From Labilibaculum filiforme (GTDB lineage: Bacteria; Bacteroidota; Bacteroidia; Bacteroidales; Marinifilaceae), in NCBI RefSeq assembly GCF_002843315.1, contig NZ_MVDD01000018.1, forward strand, positions 1 to 64,000: a stretch of 64,000 bases of DNA. The letters are read 5' to 3'. Positions 33,802 through 43,314 of the stretch are shown here, piece by piece; position 1 is the first letter of the stretch; each line of letters begins with the position of its first letter. Position numbers and translations under genes: made by a program. The notes under the pieces were generated by a model. It searched no databases. It was not told the DNA's origin and saw only the letters and a list, made by a program, of their open reading frames with translations.

Positions 33802-35457
33802 TTATTTCTGAACCTTTGCAAGATTCCCTTTCCAACCACTGTTGAATTGAACCAACAATTCTTTCACTAATTGTGGATTTTCATCAGCAATATTAATAGT
33901 TTCCTGCGGATCGGTTTTATGATCAAACAATTCGAAAAAGATTGGTTCCGATTCTGGTTTTGTATAATCTTTCCAAACCACAAATCGATACTGTTCGGTT
34001 CGCATGGAATATCCCATTAAGTAATTTTCAAATAAATTCCGATCCCACTTTTCCTTCTGCTGCGCAATAATTTTCCCTTCTACTTCCTCGATTAGTGGTC
34101 CAAAATACGTTTCGCGCATTCCCTGCGAAAGAGGATTTGCTGCCCATTCTCTTAATGCAGGAGTTGGAAACTGACTAAACGCAGCTTTTTTCCACTCTTT
34201 TTCAGGATTATTTAAAAGGGGAACAAAACTTTGTCCTTCCAAATGTTCTGGAATAGGCACTTCGGCAAGTTCGCAAAGAGTTGGATACATATCCACTAAT
34301 TCGACTAATGCCTTTGTTTTAGCTCCTCTATTTTTAGTTGGCATGTTTGGTGTTGTAATCATCATTGGAACACGAGTAGAAATTTCATAATTGGTTGCTT
34401 TTCCCCAAACTCCCATATCTCCAAGATGCCAGCCATGATCGCCCCAAAGAATAATAATAGTATTTTCACGAACACCAGCTTCTTCCAAAGCTTTAATCAT
34501 CATTCCAAGTTGTGCATCGGCATAACTCACACAAGCCAAATAACCGTGCTTTAATGTTCTTGCCAAAGAATCACTAATGGCTCCCGATTTAGGAATACCT
34601 GCCCTTGCTCTTAACTCAAAAGAAGGATGCAATGCCATTGTGGCTCCATTAATTGGAGCCTCGGTACATTCAGCCAATGGAATAGCTTCCCGATTGTATA
34701 AATCCCAATATTTTTTAGGAGCAACAAAATTTAAGTGAGGCTTTTTTAATCCCAATCCTAAAAAGAAAGGTTTATCCGGATTTTTCGCCAACATGTCTTT
34801 TAAAGTTGCGATTGCAGCAAGTGTGTTGTAACCATCTTCATAGGTTTCATCAGGCACATCGGCACATTCGTAAGCAGGACCTTGAGCCAAGCCATTTTTT
34901 GTAGCATCGGGACCATACTTTGCAACCATTTTATCGCGATCGCTTTGCCAGAATTCCTGATTTTCTTTTAGTGCGAAACCACCTTTAGTAGCTACACGTT
35001 CCACTTTAGGTGTCACAGGTAATCTACTCCATGAAGAATCTGGATCGTTATACTTCCCATGAAAAATTTTTCCAGTACAAACCGCTTCGTAACCAAATTT
35101 CATTAAATGCTGTGGTAGCGTTACAATATCAGGATTTACATCACGAAAGTCGGTATAGTTTTCAATTACACCAATAGTTTCGGGGCGAGCACCCGTCATT
35201 AAACTAGCCCGTGAAGGACTACAAATAGCCTGCTGACAATATGCGTTCTCGAACAACAATCCATCAGCGGCTAAAGCATCTAAATTTGGAGTTACAGCAA
35301 TCTCAGAACCATAACATCCCAATTCGGGTCGTAAATCATCTACTGCCAAAAAAAGAATATTTAGCTTTTTTTTAGGCTCTTGTTTAGATTGGCAAGCAAA
35401 TCCTACAATTAGAAGAAAAGCAAGGCTAATCAGTTTAACTACAAAACGATTATTCAT
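33802..35457 (-). CDS. S1 sulfatase, iduronate-2-sulfatase-like (S1_7 type)
   Basis: This 551-aa type I sulfatase has a lipoprotein signal (lipobox Cys22, VGFAC). The formylglycine motif is Cys79-Ser-Pro-Ser-Arg in CQQAICSPSRASLMTG, needing oxidation of Cys79. The metal-binding start LFLAVDDLRPELGCYG and the later IILWGDHGWHLGDMGVWGK are as in iduronate-2-sulfatase-like S1_7 enzymes. It is paralogous to the sulfatase at 43315-44946 over its whole length. It lies in a gene series with two GH127 enzymes. In this context the substrate is more probably a sulfated galactan than iduronate, which is inference. Confidence 0.9.
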   Translation of the reverse strand: MNNRFVVKLISLAFLLIVGFACQSKQEPKKKLNILFLAVDDLRPELGCYGSEIAVTPNLDALAADGLLFENAYCQQAICSPSRASLMTGARPETIGVIENYTDFRDVNPDIVTLPQHLMKFGYEAVCTGKIFHGKYNDPDSSWSRLPVTPKVERVATKGGFALKENQEFWQSDRDKMVAKYGPDATKNGLAQGPAYECADVPDETYEDGYNTLAAIATLKDMLAKNPDKPFFLGLGLKKPHLNFVAPKKYWDLYNREAIPLAECTEAPINGATMALHPSFELRARAGIPKSGAISDSLARTLKHGYLACVSYADAQLGMMIKALEEAGVRENTIIILWGDHGWHLGDMGVWGKATNYEISTRVPMMITTPNMPTKNRGAKTKALVELVDMYPTLCELAEVPIPEHLEGQSFVPLLNNPEKEWKKAAFSQFPTPALREWAANPLSQGMRETYFGPLIEEVEGKIIAQQKEKWDRNLFENYLMGYSMRTEQYRFVVWKDYTKPESEPIFFELFDHKTDPQETINIADENPQLVKELLVQFNSGWKGNLAKVQK

Positions 35458-35493
35458 TGTTTATTTAATTTAAAAGATTCAATTTTCATTTTA

Positions 35494-37515
35494 CTATTCC
35501 CAAACAATTGGCATCCAAACTGTCATTTCAGATTTCCCTCTGTTGCTCCACGAAAAGTAGGGAACCAATTGTGTTTTGTATGTTTCCCACTTCACATTCT
35601 TCACTTCGCTATACATCTCGTCACTATTCGCTTTACGAAGTTTTACGTCTGCGCTGATCGTAGCAACACCTCCTAATAAATCAGGTTTGTAATTCACTTC
35701 TAATTTTGAAGTTCGAGGAAAATAAACATCTAATATTCCAGCCTCTTTTGGCAAATCCGGCGACTCCACACAATAAACTACAGGACCTCTTTTAACGGCA
35801 ACTTGATTTCTTACCTCTTCGATTAAGGGATTGCCTTCCATCAACTTTACATCCATCGGCATATCTAGCAAAATTTCATCCCCCTTTTTCCAATTGCGCT
35901 CAAGAATAGCATAAGTTCCTGCTTTAACTTCTACTTCGGCATCTTTACCATTCACTAAAATTTTACTTTCTTTTGCCCAATCAGGAATGCGAAGCATTAA
36001 CTGAAAAGCATCTTTTTTACACTTACCCACTATAATTTTCACCGCACCTTCCCAAGGATACTTTGTAACTTGAGTAAGCTGAATAGCTGATCCATCCAAC
36101 AAATTCGTGGTCAGTTTATTTCCACCATATAAATTAACTGCAAGACCATTATTAGTTAAACTATATGCCCATCCTGATATTTTTGCTATAGTACGAACTA
36201 GGTTTGGAGGACAGCAAAAGCATTCTACGTAGGGAATACGTTGATCAAATTCTGTTGCTGCATCGGGATTATCGTGCGAGTGATTACAAACCCGTAAAGG
36301 ATTCGCATAGAAATAGTCTTTCCCTTCGATACTGATACCGGAAAGAGCACTATTAAATAGTACCAACTCCATAATATCGGCATATTTAGATTCTCCATGA
36401 ATACCCAACATGCGATAGCTAAACATTGAATTGCAAATATTTGCACACGTTTCGTTGTAGGCAGTTAAGTTTGGCATCATGTATTCGTTGATAAAACCTT
36501 CGTGAACCATATCTACATGCGACGAAACTCCATGATGAGTTTGCCCACACGCGCCAGTAACGTACATTTTCTTATTTACAACATTATCCCAAAGTCTGTC
36601 CAAAGCATCCAGCAATGCTTTCTCACCTGTTTCGGCAACAACATCGGCAGCTCCGGCATAAAAATACAAAGCCAAAACAGCATGACCTTCCGCTGTTTTT
36701 TCATCCCGCAAGGGAGTTCGTTCCTGAACCATGTCGCCAATAAACTTAAAACCAGCCACTTTAGATGGATTTGATGCTGATTCACCTCTCATATTAATGA
36801 AAAGTTCTGCTAATTCGAGGTATTTTTTATTTTTGGTTGTACGATACAATTCCACCAAACCCATAATTTGTGTTTGATTAAAACCAAAGCGTTTCAGATC
36901 ATCAGAAAGATTATCTACCATAAAGGTATCGTACAAATTATCGGCATGCTTAATAGCAATATCCAGAAAATTCGTTTTTCCGGTAATTCGATTGTGAATA
37001 CAGGCACTAGTGTATAAATGGCCACTGTTATACATTTCGTGATATTGTCTATTTCCGTAGCGCTCCCTACCTGCAACAGTCACCTGAGTTTGCAGATAAC
37101 CATCAGGCTGTTGCGCTTTTCCGATAATAGCAATGTAGGAATCTAGATCCGCAAGAATTTTTTCATCCTTATTCTGGGCATAAACATACATTTCGGCTTC
37201 CATCCATTTGTAGAAATCACCGTCGTGCCATTTCATTCCTTTGTGCTCACCTTCTTTAAGTCCGGCAGCAATTTTAAAATTATTAAGTGCATGACCTGTA
37301 TTACCACACAACAATTCGCCCATGTAGGGAACCATTGTTTGTTCGCACACTTTAAATTTATCAGCCCAAAAGCCTTCGGTCCATGTGCAATCGCCAATAT
37401 TAATACTCTTGAATTTCACATTCGGACTTTCGGTATTGTTAATGATTCCACGATTTTGAGCAAAAGTAGAGCTAAACACAACTATACTCAATGAGATTAA
37501 CAGTAATTTCTTCAT
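35494..37515 (-). CDS. GH127 glycoside hydrolase
   Basis: This 673-aa enzyme belongs to GH127 (DUF1680). A signal peptide (MKKLLLISLSIVVFSSTFAQ) shows secretion. The metal and catalytic cysteine cluster is CFCCPPN near residue 433, where known members use a zinc-bound Cys nucleophile. The conserved AYNETCANICNSMF block holds the glutamate expected near the active site. GH127 includes beta-L-arabinofuranosidases, and marine members that release 3,6-anhydro-D-galactose from carrageenan oligosaccharides. The sulfatase, GH2 and anhydrogalactose-pathway neighbours favour the latter. A paralogue lies just upstream (37679-39703). Confidence 0.88.
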   Translation of the reverse strand: MKKLLLISLSIVVFSSTFAQNRGIINNTESPNVKFKSINIGDCTWTEGFWADKFKVCEQTMVPYMGELLCGNTGHALNNFKIAAGLKEGEHKGMKWHDGDFYKWMEAEMYVYAQNKDEKILADLDSYIAIIGKAQQPDGYLQTQVTVAGRERYGNRQYHEMYNSGHLYTSACIHNRITGKTNFLDIAIKHADNLYDTFMVDNLSDDLKRFGFNQTQIMGLVELYRTTKNKKYLELAELFINMRGESASNPSKVAGFKFIGDMVQERTPLRDEKTAEGHAVLALYFYAGAADVVAETGEKALLDALDRLWDNVVNKKMYVTGACGQTHHGVSSHVDMVHEGFINEYMMPNLTAYNETCANICNSMFSYRMLGIHGESKYADIMELVLFNSALSGISIEGKDYFYANPLRVCNHSHDNPDAATEFDQRIPYVECFCCPPNLVRTIAKISGWAYSLTNNGLAVNLYGGNKLTTNLLDGSAIQLTQVTKYPWEGAVKIIVGKCKKDAFQLMLRIPDWAKESKILVNGKDAEVEVKAGTYAILERNWKKGDEILLDMPMDVKLMEGNPLIEEVRNQVAVKRGPVVYCVESPDLPKEAGILDVYFPRTSKLEVNYKPDLLGGVATISADVKLRKANSDEMYSEVKNVKWETYKTQLVPYFSWSNRGKSEMTVWMPIVWE

Positions 37516-37631
37516 CAGATTATTTTTATCTAAAACTTGATTTCACAAAAAAATCAGTACCTCGCTTGATAGTTTCCTACTTGCATGAGATACTGATTCA
37601 TTCTAGCCTGTTTTGATTAAAACTATTTTAC

Positions 37632-37658
37632 TGCGTTCAATCATAATGGTTGAACGCA
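37632..37658. repeat. Hairpin between the two GH127 genes
   Basis: TGCGTTCAA (37632-37640) pairs perfectly with TTGAACGCA (37650-37658), loop of nine bases. It lies 21 bases after the upstream GH127 stop. It has no clear T run, so it may stabilise or partly stop the transcript. Confidence 0.5.
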
Positions 37659-37678
37659 ATATGATTATTAAATTTTTA

Positions 37679-39703
37679 TTATTTCCAGATTATTGGCATA
37701 AAAACTGTCATTTCACCTTGTCCACGATTACTCCACGCATAATTAGGAACCAATTGAGTTTTGTACTTGGTAAATTCTGGCTTTTCCACCTTCTTATACA
37801 TAGTTTCATCATTATTATTGGTACGAATAAGCACTTCTGTTTCAATTACAGTAACTCCATCAAGCAAATCTTTTTTATAAACCGCTTTCATTTCATTTTC
37901 AGCACTTAAGTAGACATCAGTAATTTTTGTGCCTTCAGGCAGATCCGCTGATTCAATACAGTAAACAATTGGTCCACGTTTAATTGCCACCTGATTACGT
38001 ACTTCCTCAATACGAGTATGTCCCTCAACCATAGCAATTTCCATTGGCATATCAATAGAGATCACATCGCCTTTTTTCCATTTACGATTAATGCTTGCAA
38101 ATTGTCCTTCTTTCGCATCAATAGTAGTCGATTCTCCGTTTACTTTAATTGATGTTCCTTTAGCCCATCTTGGAATACGAAGCAGTACATCAAAAGCATC
38201 TTTTTTACACTTATCAACAGTAATGTTAATAACTCCCTCCCAAGGATAATTTGTCACCTGAGACAATTCAAGCTTAGAACCGTCCAACAATGTAGTTGAA
38301 AGTTTATTCCCTCCAAATAGATTCACGGCAATTCCATTTTCTGATTTACTATAAGCCCAACCCGAAAGTTTAGCAACAGTACGAACCAAATTGGGAGGAC
38401 AACAAAAACACTCTAAATATGGCTGACGCTCAGGAAATTCAGTTACCAACTTATCGTAGTCACGAGTGCCATTAATTACTCGCAATGGGTTGGCATAGTA
38501 ATAATCTTTACCTTCCAAACTAATACCTGATAAACCACTATTGAATTCAACCAATTCCATAATATCGGCATACTTCGACTCCCCGTGAATATCCAATAAT
38601 CGCTTACTAAACATTGCATTACAGATATTTGCACAAGTCTCATTATAAGCTGTCATGTTCGGCATCATATAAGAATCTATAAAGCCTTCCTCAATCATTT
38701 GTCGATTGGTAGATGCACCATAATGTGTTTGTCCTGTAGCTCCAGTTACATACATTTTCTGATCGGTGATATTTTCCCATAAACGATCCAAAGCATCAAC
38801 AATAGCCTTTTCTCCAGTTTCAGCATACACATCGGCAGCTCCTGCATAATAATATTGAGCAAGCACTGCATGACCTACAGCTTCGCTCGATTCGCGAAGA
38901 GGAGTAAATTCCTGAACCATATCTCCAATAGGATATCCTTCGGTTGCAGGCGTTTCTACTACTTTATATTTCCCTCGATTGTCAACAAATTTTTGAGCCA
39001 ATCTCAAATATTTTTCATCTCCAACGGTACGATACAATTCAACCAATCCCATAATTTGAGTTTGATTAAAGCCAAAGCGAGCAAACTTTTTATCCTCTGG
39101 CATAAAGATGGTGTACAACAAATCGGCATGCTTAATAGCGATATCCAAAAAGTTTCTTTGTCCAGTAATTCTATAGTGAATACAAGCACTTGTTAATAAA
39201 TGTCCTGTATTGTACATCTCATGATATTTCCTATTTTCGTAACGATCTACCTTAGGATTCAATTGGATTTGTGTTTGCAAATATCCATCTTCTTCCTGCG
39301 CTTTTCCAATAATACGAATGTACTCGTCTAATTCCTTTAAAAGTTTTGGATCCTTATTTTGAGCATAAACATACGTCTTAGCCTCCATAAATTTATAAAA
39401 ATCACCATCGTGCCAACGCATTCCCTTGTGTTCGCCTTTCATTTCACCTGCGGCAATCTTAAAATTATTTAAAGCATGTCCGGTGTCTCCACATAACAAT
39501 TCTCCCATATAAGGAACCATATTGTGTTCACACACCTCAAATCTTTCAGCCCAAAAACCATCAGTCCAAACACAGTCGCCCATATCTATACTCTTGAGTT
39601 TCACATAGGAACTTTTTGCATTATTAATGATCCCCTTTTCCTGCGCCTGCCCCGAAAATAAAAACGTTATTCCACAAGCAATAAATAGTAATCTCTTTAT
39701 CAT
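37679..39703 (-). CDS. GH127 glycoside hydrolase, paralogue
   Basis: This 674-aa enzyme is a full-length paralogue of the GH127 at 35494-37515. It has a signal peptide (MIKRLLFIACGITFLFSGQAQ), the same CFCCPPN cluster and the same AYNETCANICNAMF block. Differences concentrate in the region near residues 135-160 and in loops near 255-330. Two copies may act on differently sulfated ends, which is inference. It starts 2 bases after the sulfatase at 39706-41088 ends, so translation is coupled. Confidence 0.88.
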   Translation of the reverse strand: MIKRLLFIACGITFLFSGQAQEKGIINNAKSSYVKLKSIDMGDCVWTDGFWAERFEVCEHNMVPYMGELLCGDTGHALNNFKIAAGEMKGEHKGMRWHDGDFYKFMEAKTYVYAQNKDPKLLKELDEYIRIIGKAQEEDGYLQTQIQLNPKVDRYENRKYHEMYNTGHLLTSACIHYRITGQRNFLDIAIKHADLLYTIFMPEDKKFARFGFNQTQIMGLVELYRTVGDEKYLRLAQKFVDNRGKYKVVETPATEGYPIGDMVQEFTPLRESSEAVGHAVLAQYYYAGAADVYAETGEKAIVDALDRLWENITDQKMYVTGATGQTHYGASTNRQMIEEGFIDSYMMPNMTAYNETCANICNAMFSKRLLDIHGESKYADIMELVEFNSGLSGISLEGKDYYYANPLRVINGTRDYDKLVTEFPERQPYLECFCCPPNLVRTVAKLSGWAYSKSENGIAVNLFGGNKLSTTLLDGSKLELSQVTNYPWEGVINITVDKCKKDAFDVLLRIPRWAKGTSIKVNGESTTIDAKEGQFASINRKWKKGDVISIDMPMEIAMVEGHTRIEEVRNQVAIKRGPIVYCIESADLPEGTKITDVYLSAENEMKAVYKKDLLDGVTVIETEVLIRTNNNDETMYKKVEKPEFTKYKTQLVPNYAWSNRGQGEMTVFMPIIWK

Positions 39704-39705
39704 GA

Positions 39706-41088
39706 TTATTTAACTTTTCTATATTTATCCATTCTATCAATATCAACATTTTCGAATTTACGGTCCAACAACCAACGAGGGCGCTCTAAAGTTGATTCCC
39801 ACTCAAATATCATTTTATACATTTCATTTACTTTATCAGGATATTTTGCGGCCAAATCGTTTTGTTCCGACTCATCCTTAATGATATTATATAACTCTGC
39901 AGGACGATCGGGAAAACGTAATAACTTCCAATCACCCATACGCACAGAAGCTCGGCAATCTTTTTTCCAGAATAAAGCTTTATGCGGTTTCCCTGTATTA
40001 ACATTCTGAATGAAAGGCAATAAATCTACTCCATCTACCTGTTCTAATTCATTAGCGTTTCCTCCGGCAGCGGCTACAAAAGTAGGTAGCAAATCCATCG
40101 TACTCACAGGATTACTATATTGAGTATTTTCTTTGATTTTACCTGGCCATCGCATGATGTAAGGAACCCGAACTCCCCCTTCGAGGTGATTCGATTTTGT
40201 TCCTGCCAAAGGAAGATTAATAGAAGCATTCTTATCGGTTGGTCCTCCATTATCGTTTGTATAAACCACAATGGTATTTTCATCTAATCCAAGTTCTTTT
40301 AGTTTATCAAGAATTAATCCGCAAGCACGATCCAAAGCCAATGTCATACCAGCAACTTGCTGTCTTTTTCCTGATAATTGTGGAAATTTTGCCATGTCGT
40401 TTTCTTCGGCCTCCATAGGAGTATGAACCGCGTTGAAGGACACAAAAGCGAAAAATGGTTTGTTCTGGTTTCTTTCAATAAAATCGACCGCTTCTTCCCC
40501 AAGTCTGTCGGTTAAATATCTTTCTGGCTCGGCGTAACCTTCAAAATTACGTTCCAAACGATTCTCGCGTACCACATTATCAACATTTGGATATTCGTAA
40601 TAGCTACGTGCCCCACCACGAAATCCATAAAACTCGTCAAAACCACGTTTTAAAGGATGGTAACAATCAGCACCTCCTAAATGCCATTTTCCAAAAACAG
40701 CAGTAGTATAACCCAAGGCCTTTAAATGATCTCCAATAGTTACCTGATCGAGAGGTAAACCCATATTCTCACCATCCAATGCCGAATTACTACTCATATA
40801 TTGTGGCACATTATTCTCCTCAAAACCAAATCGTTGCTGATAACGCCCTGTCATTAGTCCTGCACGAGAAGGACCACATACCGATGCCGAAACATAGCCT
40901 TGTGTAAACCGCACCCCTTCGGTTGCTAATTTATCTAAGTTAGGAGTAATCATTTCCTTACTTCCCTGAAAGCCAAAATCAGCATAACCTGCATCATCCG
41001 AAAAAAGAAGAATGATATTGGGTTTTTTTTGTGCAAATGCAAACTGCTGAAAAAGCAGCATCACAATAAATAATATTTTATATCTCAT
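39706..41088 (-). CDS. S1 sulfatase, arylsulfatase-like (S1_19-like)
   Basis: This 460-aa secreted sulfatase has a signal peptide ending FAFA-Q near residue 20. The formylglycine motif is Cys71-Gly-Pro-Ser-Arg in [20 protein letters not shown]. Metal-binding [12 protein letters not shown] and the histidine block [10 protein letters not shown] are intact, and [20 protein letters not shown] continues the family pattern. It resembles GALNS- and S1_19-type enzymes. The S1_19 placement is from memory of the group. A candidate 38-bp operator is about 120 bases upstream of its start, so this gene probably opens its own unit with both GH127 genes. Confidence 0.88.
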   Translation of the reverse strand: MRYKILFIVMLLFQQFAFAQKKPNIILLFSDDAGYADFGFQGSKEMITPNLDKLATEGVRFTQGYVSASVCGPSRAGLMTGRYQQRFGFEENNVPQYMSSNSALDGENMGLPLDQVTIGDHLKALGYTTAVFGKWHLGGADCYHPLKRGFDEFYGFRGGARSYYEYPNVDNVVRENRLERNFEGYAEPERYLTDRLGEEAVDFIERNQNKPFFAFVSFNAVHTPMEAEENDMAKFPQLSGKRQQVAGMTLALDRACGLILDKLKELGLDENTIVVYTNDNGGPTDKNASINLPLAGTKSNHLEGGVRVPYIMRWPGKIKENTQYSNPVSTMDLLPTFVAAAGGNANELEQVDGVDLLPFIQNVNTGKPHKALFWKKDCRASVRMGDWKLLRFPDRPAELYNIIKDESEQNDLAAKYPDKVNEMYKMIFEWESTLERPRWLLDRKFENVDIDRMDKYRKVK

Positions 41089-41205
41089 CTTAGTAAATTA
41101 TGAATTTTCACCTACTCTAATTTATCTTTACTATTCAAATTACAATTCTGCAACCGTTATAAATTAATCTTATTAGCAAAGAAAATCAAATCAGAATGAA
41201 TTTGC

Positions 41206-41243
41206 TTGGTGAAATTTACCTTGTCATTACATTATTTTACCCT
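41206..41243 (-). promoter_or_regulatory. Operator-like site upstream of the sulfatase-GH127 unit
   Basis: Read on the minus strand, it has two GGTAAA half-sites, GGGTAAAATAATG and GGTAAATTTCACC, 21 bases apart (two helical turns). A near-copy with 33 of 38 bases identical is at 52695-52732, upstream of susC. Position and symmetry suggest a binding site for a shared regulator. Confidence 0.6.
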
Positions 41244-41367
41244 ACAGTAATATTAGATGCACCCAAACCTTAAGCATTCCTATTGCAATATTGCCAGATC
41301 CAAAATAGACTAAAACAAAAGCCACACTTAAAAAGGTGTGGCTATAAAATATTGTGAAAATTTAAAA

Positions 41368-43296
41368 TCAGGATTTGTAACAACGAATTTCAAACAATTT
41401 AGCATTTTTCACTCCATAAGTTTCATTTAACGTAACCCGAATGGCTGTGGTTTTTATTTGCTCCGACTGAAATTTAATTAGTCGCTTCTTATTCTTGTCA
41501 ATAGATCCAAAATCAATCCATTCCCCATTTACACGAGCCTCAACCTTTAGTGATTTCAACAACTCTTTAGGCACTGTATTCGTATGTGCCTCATCACTTA
41601 ATGATTCCTTAAGCATCATTATATTACGTTTCAAATTGGTATCACATTTAATTTCCACCTTCGAAAGAGAAACAGGCTTTTTCCATTCTACTTGAATATT
41701 TGCTGGCAAACCATCCGATTGCCAATGATTTATTTCCCCTTTAAAATCTCTTGACATCCCGTTGCTTAATAATTTCGCATCACCCGAAATTGTTGACGAA
41801 GCAATAATCAGACTTGCTCGTTTCGCTAAATCTTTCGAATCATTAGCCGGACGATTTGGTATAAATGCATCATCGCGTAGTAAATTCTCTTGCAATTCAT
41901 TGATGTGATCGGTATAGATCTCTCTTGGATTCACCCCTTTTTGCACACATAAATTAGCCGCTGTTCCCGCAGCCTGCCCTTCTAAGGAACAAGTACCCAT
42001 AACACGTGATGAAGAAAGAGCTATGTGCGTTTGACTAATATTTCGACCTGCAAAGAACAGATTAGAAATGTTTTTAGAGTACAAACTTCTAAATGGAATT
42101 TCATAAATCTCATGAAAATGTTCGTGGAAATAACTCGGAGGATCCTGCAAATTTTCAATCCCTGCCCAGCAATGCTCATCTAAAGACCAACCACCATAAG
42201 CTACTGCATCACTAAAATGCCTGTGTTCTAATAAATCTTTTTCAGATAAGATAAAATCTCCCATAAATCTTCTCGATTCTCGACGACCTGGAATACTTCC
42301 AACCCAGTCCAAAGCCATATTTTCTGCTTCAGGAAATTTACCCGAATTTTTAATGTAATCCCACACACCATGCAGGTAGCCCATTAATTTATGACGAATT
42401 TCTTCTGCTTCGCCGATTATATCATTTTCACTTCCAATCTCGATCCACCAAATACCATTCTGAAATTTGGCAAAATTACGTTTTGGATTTGATTTTTCTG
42501 CTTCGTATTTAATTGCGAAAGGTGGAGCTTCGTAAGGAATAGGTTTACCCATATCTTTCGCTTGCCAAAGTAATGTTGCACCCATTTGCCATCCATCTGG
42601 TTCATCAGGAGCATATTTTTCATTAAATTCTGCTTTCCCTTCTCGTCCGGTTCTATATTCTGCACCCGAAGTTGCTGCCAATAACCCATCACCTGAACAA
42701 TCAATAAATTGTTTCGCATTTAGAGTAATTTCTTTCTCTGTTGTTAATTGGTGACAACGCGCAGCCTTTATTAATGAACCATCCATTACAGCATCAATAG
42801 CCTGAGTGTTCAACATCAATTTCAAATTTGGCTCCCGACTTACAAAATCATACAAAACATGATCCCAAACATAGAACGATTCCTGAGGATTACAGAACCT
42901 ATTATGAAGTAATATTTCCTCCAATATACCAGTTTCACGCTCCGGTTTATTGTCAGGTTTTAAGCGAGTAACTCCATGAACATGAACCCTCATTTCACTA
43001 GAACTATTACCTCCTAATACCGATCTATCTTGAACCAATACTGTTTTGGAACCATTTCGAGCTGCTGCTACTGCCGCACAAATTCCAGCCAAACCACCTC
43101 CCAAAACAGCAACATCAAAACTATGAATTTCTTTCCGTTGAGAAATTCCTTTTTTGCCATCAGCCATTCTTACCCAATTGTCTGTAGCCTTATCCGAAAC
43201 ACTTAATTCTTTTGTTGAAGCTATTGCAGATATTGGAACTATACTTGTTGCAATAGCTCCAATTGCTCCTTTAATAAAAAAATCTCTTCTTTTCAT
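41368..43296 (-). CDS. Tat-exported FAD-dependent oxidoreductase
   Basis: This 642-aa protein begins MKRRDFFIKG, a twin-arginine signal, so it is exported folded with its cofactor. The FAD motif GGGLAGICAAVAAARNG is at residues 66-82, followed by GGNSSSEMRVHVHG, and a second FAD contact is CSLEGQAAGTAANLC near residue 440. This fits the FAD_oxidored family. The C-terminal region (about 500-642) looks like a discoidin-type carbohydrate-binding module. Its substrate is unknown. It lies 18 bases after the sulfatase at 43315-44946, which suggests a role on galactan fragments in the periplasm. Confidence 0.82.
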   Translation of the reverse strand: MKRRDFFIKGAIGAIATSIVPISAIASTKELSVSDKATDNWVRMADGKKGISQRKEIHSFDVAVLGGGLAGICAAVAAARNGSKTVLVQDRSVLGGNSSSEMRVHVHGVTRLKPDNKPERETGILEEILLHNRFCNPQESFYVWDHVLYDFVSREPNLKLMLNTQAIDAVMDGSLIKAARCHQLTTEKEITLNAKQFIDCSGDGLLAATSGAEYRTGREGKAEFNEKYAPDEPDGWQMGATLLWQAKDMGKPIPYEAPPFAIKYEAEKSNPKRNFAKFQNGIWWIEIGSENDIIGEAEEIRHKLMGYLHGVWDYIKNSGKFPEAENMALDWVGSIPGRRESRRFMGDFILSEKDLLEHRHFSDAVAYGGWSLDEHCWAGIENLQDPPSYFHEHFHEIYEIPFRSLYSKNISNLFFAGRNISQTHIALSSSRVMGTCSLEGQAAGTAANLCVQKGVNPREIYTDHINELQENLLRDDAFIPNRPANDSKDLAKRASLIIASSTISGDAKLLSNGMSRDFKGEINHWQSDGLPANIQVEWKKPVSLSKVEIKCDTNLKRNIMMLKESLSDEAHTNTVPKELLKSLKVEARVNGEWIDFGSIDKNKKRLIKFQSEQIKTTAIRVTLNETYGVKNAKLFEIRCYKS

Positions 43297-43314
43297 ATCA
43301 TACTATTTTATAGC

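Noticed and set aside
36225-36785. Minus-strand frames of 73 and 69 codons within the first GH127 gene
   Set aside because: They are out-of-frame readings of the GH127 coding sequence.
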